Part shown: in pieces, positions 6,746 through 9,063 of the stretch
Position numbering within the stretch: the stretch's first letter is position 1
How the letters are laid out: each line of letters begins with the position of its first letter
DNA from: Clostridiales bacterium
GTDB taxonomy: Bacteria; Bacillota; Clostridia; Oscillospirales; Acutalibacteraceae
Assembly: GCA_022791355.1 (NCBI GenBank)
Contig: JAAVYX010000193.1
Coordinates: 1-9,063 of the forward strand
Reading direction: 5' to 3'
Length of the DNA stretch: 9,063 nucleotides
Position numbers and translations under genes: made by a program
The notes under the pieces: model-generated
Database searches by the model: none
Told to the model about the DNA's origin: nothing
Seen by the model: only the letters and a program-made list of their open reading frames with translations

Positions 6746-6785
6746 AAAAAACGGCGGCGCGAACCCATACAGGTTCACGCCGTTT
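6746..6785 (-). terminator. Probable terminator of the radical SAM gene
   Basis: On the minus strand, AAACGGCG and CGCCGTTT, with inner arms GGTTC and GAACC and a small internal loop, form a stem followed by six T (6751-6746). It lies about 175 bases past the radical SAM stop codon, rather far, but it is the first good minus-strand terminator after that gene. Confidence 0.65.
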
Positions 6786-6855
6786 CTGCCGTCAGGAAAC
6801 ATGACCCTTTATCGATCCACCACACAAACAGACCCGTCAACCGCCGGTCTGCCCG

Positions 6856-6905
6856 CGGCAGGCAAGACAACGCAGCGCGTGGAGTTCCCCCGTAAAACCA
6901 TATGG
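6856..6905. repeat. Diverged intergenic repeat, copy B
   Basis: Partner of the repeat at 6-60, sharing AAGACAACGCAGCG (6864-6877) and CCCGTAAAACC (6889-6899). It lies between the radical SAM stop codon and its likely terminator, so it would be transcribed in that gene's 3' UTR. Confidence 0.5.
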
Positions 6906-6961
6906 TTCCTTTGGGGACAAATGACAACGAAATCCAAAGCGTCCAGCTCTCGGACCGCGGA

Positions 6962-8398
6962 TCAGACCGTCGACCTCCCCTTCTTTTCCGAAAGAGACTT
7001 CAGATAGGTCAAATCCCGTTTCAAGTCCCGCCGCACTTCCCTTTGCCAGAAGTATTCCCCCATAAACAGAATCCGTTCCGCCCCTCTTTTGTGAAGGACG
7101 GCGGCAAGCAGCCGCCTGAAGGAATAGATTTTTTTGCTGGCGATGATGATTTCCTTTTGCAGCTCGCAGGCCGAAATGGCGGCCGGCCGATGCACCACCC
7201 TGCCTTTGCAGCGGGACCAGTTCCCCTGCTCTAAAAGAGCGTCCTTATGGGATTCGTATACCGGCGTGCCGGGGATAAAATACATGGACTGGATCAGCAC
7301 CCCGCAGATATTGTTTTGGATGACAAAATCGGCCAGCCGTTGGCCCACCCCCGCCGTGTGATTGTCGGCCCCTACAATAAACAGCCCCCTTGTGCGCAGG
7401 CCGTGCCGCTGTATATTCTGCACGGCGGAGAGAATCTCCTGATAGGTGCTTTTCTTGTGGTAGGCCGCAAAGGCCTCGTCCTCCAAAAACTCGATGCCCA
7501 GCGCCAGCTCCACAAAGCCCGCCCTTTTCAGCAGCTCCAGCATTTCATCGTCGAAGCCCACCTCGTACCTGGCCTGGACGGTAAAGCTGTAGCGTATCCC
7601 GCTGTCGATAATGGCCTGCAAAACCCGGACGGCCCAGTCCCTGTCGGCGAAAAAATTATCGTCGGTGATCCAGAGCAGCTTGACCAGACGGCGGTGGCCC
7701 GTATCGTAAAAATCGACGGCCGCCTTTATGTCCGCCACAACGCTTTCGGGCGAGCGGGTCCGCAGACAGCGTCCAAAGGCGGCGATCAGGCTGCAATAGT
7801 CGCAGCTGTGGGGGCAGCCCCTGGAGGCGTGGACTTGGGGCCATAGGGTGTTGTGTCCGGCCATTTTTTTATACCGGTACAGCAAATGGCGGTCGGGAAC
7901 CGTGTCGATATTTTCAGGTGGCCGCCGCCGGCCGGTGAAAATCGTTTCGCCCCGCCGCCGGTAGGCCACCCCCGGACAGGTTGCCGGCCGGCCGTTTTTG
8001 ATACTATCGATAAACTCCAGAATCAGCTCGTCGCCCTCTCCCACCAGGACGTAATCCCCGTGGGCGGCGGCCTCCTCATAGCACAGGGTGGCGTGCAGGC
8101 CGCCGAATACCACCAGCGCCTTGGAACGGCTCTTGATGTAATCGGCCAGGTCGTAGCCCCGATTGGCGCTGAAGGTGAAAATACTGATAAAGACGATATC
8201 CGCGTCCAACACATCCTCCCAGCGGATCTTGGAAATGGATTCGCTGTAGGCCAGCACGTCCGTCTCGACCTGACGGACGATGGTGGCCAGGGTCAAAACC
8301 CCGTGAGAAGGGGTGCGGATATATTTGTCATATACAAAATAATTTTTGAGCGACGGACGGTAAGGCAGGTTGCCGGGCTCTATAAAACGTATTTTCAT
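6962..8398 (-). CDS. B12-binding-domain radical SAM protein, substrate unknown
   Basis: An iron-sulfur enzyme of 478 residues that should cleave S-adenosylmethionine to start radical chemistry. Residues 1-135 resemble the cobalamin-binding-like domain of BchE-type proteins: DADIVFISIFTFSANRG, VVFGGLHATLCYEEA, DYVLVGEGDELILEFI. The usual DxHxxG cobalamin ligand motif is not seen, so B12 may not bind in the base-off form. The core starts at ASRGCPHSCDYCS, with cluster cysteines C195, C199 and C202 in CX3CX2C spacing, followed by WITDDNFFAD (243-252) and VELALGIEFLEDE (296-308). The C-terminus (about 385-478) is basic, with no SPASM-type cysteine cluster. A strong AGGAGG (8406-8411) lies 7 bases before the ATG. 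The gene stands alone, so neighbours do not reveal the reaction; C-methylation, cyclisation or methylthiolation are all possible. Confidence 0.9.
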   Translation of the reverse strand: MKIRFIEPGNLPYRPSLKNYFVYDKYIRTPSHGVLTLATIVRQVETDVLAYSESISKIRWEDVLDADIVFISIFTFSANRGYDLADYIKSRSKALVVFGGLHATLCYEEAAAHGDYVLVGEGDELILEFIDSIKNGRPATCPGVAYRRRGETIFTGRRRPPENIDTVPDRHLLYRYKKMAGHNTLWPQVHASRGCPHSCDYCSLIAAFGRCLRTRSPESVVADIKAAVDFYDTGHRRLVKLLWITDDNFFADRDWAVRVLQAIIDSGIRYSFTVQARYEVGFDDEMLELLKRAGFVELALGIEFLEDEAFAAYHKKSTYQEILSAVQNIQRHGLRTRGLFIVGADNHTAGVGQRLADFVIQNNICGVLIQSMYFIPGTPVYESHKDALLEQGNWSRCKGRVVHRPAAISACELQKEIIIASKKIYSFRRLLAAVLHKRGAERILFMGEYFWQREVRRDLKRDLTYLKSLSEKKGRSTV

Positions 8399-8405
8399 AC
8401 GCGCG

Positions 8406-8411
8406 CCTCCT
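8406..8411 (-). promoter_or_regulatory. Ribosome binding site of the radical SAM gene
   Basis: AGGAGG on the minus strand lies 7 bases from the ATG at 8398 and confirms the start. Confidence 0.85.
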
Positions 8412-8450
8412 GTGCGTTTTTGTGTGATATTTTTGTTTTTTATCAGGCGG

Positions 8451-8576
8451 GAGGTTTCGCTTTATATTTTATTTTTTTTAACCTAGATAGAGATTTCGCT
8501 TCTGATTTCTTTTATTATTATTAGAGAGGTATCGCGGCAGAATAGCTTTTCTTTTTGGCTGAGATAGAGGTTTCGC
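8451..8576. repeat. Four spaced GAGGTTTCGC-type repeats
   Basis: Copies at 8451-8460 (GAGGTTTCGC), 8490-8499 (GAGATTTCGC), 8526-8535 (GAGGTATCGC) and 8567-8576 (GAGGTTTCGC) start 39, 36 and 41 bases apart. Three are extended by TAGA or GATA just upstream; the spacers are AT-rich and unrelated. Read on the minus strand, the direction of the radical SAM gene, the core is GCGAAACCTC. They may be protein-binding sites or repeated RNA elements in its leader. The spacing is too loose and the units too short for a CRISPR array. Confidence 0.55.
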
Positions 8577-8624
8577 GCCAGGTATCCTTTTGTTGTTCCT
8601 CCAATACTTGGTCTAGTAGCGCGA

Positions 8625-8656
8625 CCCCATCTTTTGTTGAGCGACAAAAGATGGGG
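8625..8656. other. Perfect 13-bp hairpin
   Basis: CCCCATCTTTTGT (8625-8637) pairs perfectly with ACAAAAGATGGGG (8644-8656) around a 6-base loop. No T-run follows on either strand, so it is not a standard terminator. It lies between the repeat leader of the radical SAM gene and the small-ORF array. Confidence 0.6.
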
Positions 8657-8668
8657 GAGAAAAGCGCT

Positions 8669-8689
8669 CGCGGGGGCCTTACCCCCGCG
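8669..8689. other. GC-rich 8-bp hairpin
   Basis: CGCGGGGG (8669-8676) and CCCCCGCG (8682-8689) pair around a 5-base loop, 30 bases before the first small ORF. No T-run follows. Together with the hairpin at 8625-8656 it could form a structured boundary or 5' leader. Confidence 0.5.
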
Positions 8690-8718
8690 GCCCCCGCTGC
8701 ACGCTAATGCCGTCATAT

Positions 8719-8922
8719 ATGCAGGAAGTAGTGCCTCTGAGGAAGCTGAGAAGCCCAAAAATCGTACCAATTTTTGGACAGGAACTTGGCAGCCTCTCAG
8801 GAACCCGGCGGGATGTAACGGAAACTTGGTCTATGAGCTCACTCCCGCCGACACAGATAAGAGCTTTAGTTGGCTACGTTTCACTTATTCGCCGACAGTG
8901 GGATAAGGACGTTACTTTTTAG
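8719..8922 (+). CDS. Small hypothetical protein, first tandem copy
   Basis: A 67-residue frame of unknown function, opening MQEVVPLRKLRSPKIVPIFG and ending QWDKDVTF before a TAG directly followed by TGA. It is basic and has no cysteine, signal peptide or membrane segment. I chose ATG 8719 over the in-frame ATG 8707 because similarity to the second copy begins exactly there. Support for coding comes from comparing the copies: over 41 shared codons, 8 of 13 base differences fall at third positions, and five codon changes are silent. No ribosome binding site is visible, which lowers confidence. The frame lies divergent from the radical SAM gene. Confidence 0.45.
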   Translation: MQEVVPLRKLRSPKIVPIFGQELGSLSGTRRDVTETWSMSSLPPTQIRALVGYVSLIRRQWDKDVTF

Positions 8923-8940
8923 TGACGTGGCCTGCGAGGT

Positions 8941-9063
8941 ATGCAGCAAATCGTGCCACTCAGGAACCTGAGAAGCCCAAAAATCGTTCCTATTTTTGGT
9001 CAGGGGCTTGACAGCCTCTCAGCAACCCGGCGGGATGTAACGGAAACTTGGTCTATGAGCTCA
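8941..9063 (+). CDS. Small hypothetical protein, second tandem copy (cut by window end)
   Basis: Paralogue of the frame at 8719-8922, opening MQQIVPLRNLRSPKIVPIFG; the first 41 codons are in the window and no stop is reached. Amino acid differences from copy one are E3Q, V4I, K9N, E22G, G24D and G28A; the last 13 codons are identical in DNA. It begins 18 bases after the stop of copy one, in the same frame. GAGG at 8935-8938 is too close to the ATG to be a normal ribosome binding site. Confidence 0.4.
   Translation, partial: MQQIVPLRNLRSPKIVPIFGQGLDSLSATRRDVTETWSMSS

Larger units (their letters stand above)
6505..6961. other. Gene-poor stretch between the ABC operon and the radical SAM gene
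   Basis: No supported gene in 457 bases. It contains TGTAAACGGCC twice (6551-6561 and 6626-6636), a 12-base palindrome TTACGGCCGTAA (6610-6621), a 7-bp stem GGCCGCC/GGCGGCC (6691-6709), the minus-strand terminator at 6746-6785 and repeat copy B at 6856-6905. Short open frames on both strands lack ribosome binding sites and recognisable sequence. Confidence 0.6.
8399..8718. other. AT-rich upstream region followed by two hairpins
   Basis: These 320 bases hold no supported gene. From 8411 to about 8600 the sequence is much richer in A and T than the rest of the window and carries four spaced copies of a 10-base motif. From 8620 to 8700 it becomes GC-rich with two perfect hairpins. No convincing promoter for the radical SAM gene was found, although it must lie here. 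A minus-strand frame at 8483-8770 is an unsupported by-product of the repeats. Confidence 0.5.
8719..9063 (+). repeat. Tandem direct repeat, period 222 bp
   Basis: Bases 8719-8841 and 8941-9063 match at 110 of 123 positions with no insertions or deletions. The period is 222 bases, exactly 74 codons. The repeat continues past the window edge, so the number of copies and the right boundary are unknown. Confidence 0.9.

Noticed and set aside
8451..8576. The four spaced motifs as a CRISPR array
   Set aside because: Units are only about 10 bases and imperfect, spacing varies from 36 to 41, and no cas gene is nearby.
8399..8620. A cobalamin or SAM riboswitch before the radical SAM gene
   Set aside because: I see no B12-box-like or SAM-box-like conserved core; the region is low-complexity AT-rich sequence with short repeats.
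8483..8770. A 95-codon minus-strand frame across the hairpins and repeats
   Set aside because: It overlaps the start of the small-ORF array in antisense, has no ribosome binding site, and its sequence is shaped by the DNA repeats.

Overview
The window is a moderately GC-rich bacterial sequence with strong AGGAGG-type ribosome binding sites, sigma-A-like promoters, lipobox-type lipoproteins and short T-tailed terminators. Together these suggest a Gram-positive anaerobe of the Clostridia (Oscillospirales-like). That placement is an inference from style; no marker gene is present.

Layout, left to right. Positions 1-299 hold a diverged intergenic repeat and no convincing gene. A cardiolipin synthase gene (cls) lies on the minus strand at 300-1832, with a hairpin in its leader. 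A gene-poor stretch (1833-2501) ends in a strong terminator. A lipoprotein of unknown function lies on the minus strand at 2502-3422, with a good promoter at 3582-3610. Divergent from it is a plus-strand polar amino acid ABC importer: substrate-binding lipoprotein (3807-4652), membrane permease (4987-5637) and ATPase (5665-6435), ending at a terminator (6475-6504). After a gene-poor stretch that holds a second copy of the left-edge repeat and a minus-strand terminator, a B12-binding-type radical SAM protein lies on the minus strand (6962-8398). Its upstream region is AT-rich, with four spaced 10-bp repeats and two strong hairpins. The right edge holds two tandem, in-frame paralogous small reading frames with a period of exactly 222 bp; the second runs off the window.

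How the genes work together. The binding protein, permease and ATPase form one complete uptake system behind one promoter. A 334-bp leader-like gap with competing hairpins lies between binding protein and permease and may set the usual excess of binding protein over transporter. The other genes look like independent single-gene units.

The most striking observation is that the substrate-binding protein appears circularly permuted. The segment that normally ends this family (strand, hinge and the last two helices, ending KKWFG) lies directly behind the lipobox. The protein then runs through the usual N-terminus and stops where that segment would normally begin. Joining its C-terminus to residue 30 restores an ordinary family member without a gap. 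If real, the lipid anchor is attached to the opposite lobe from that of ordinary relatives. The second most interesting item is the tandem small-ORF array at the right edge.
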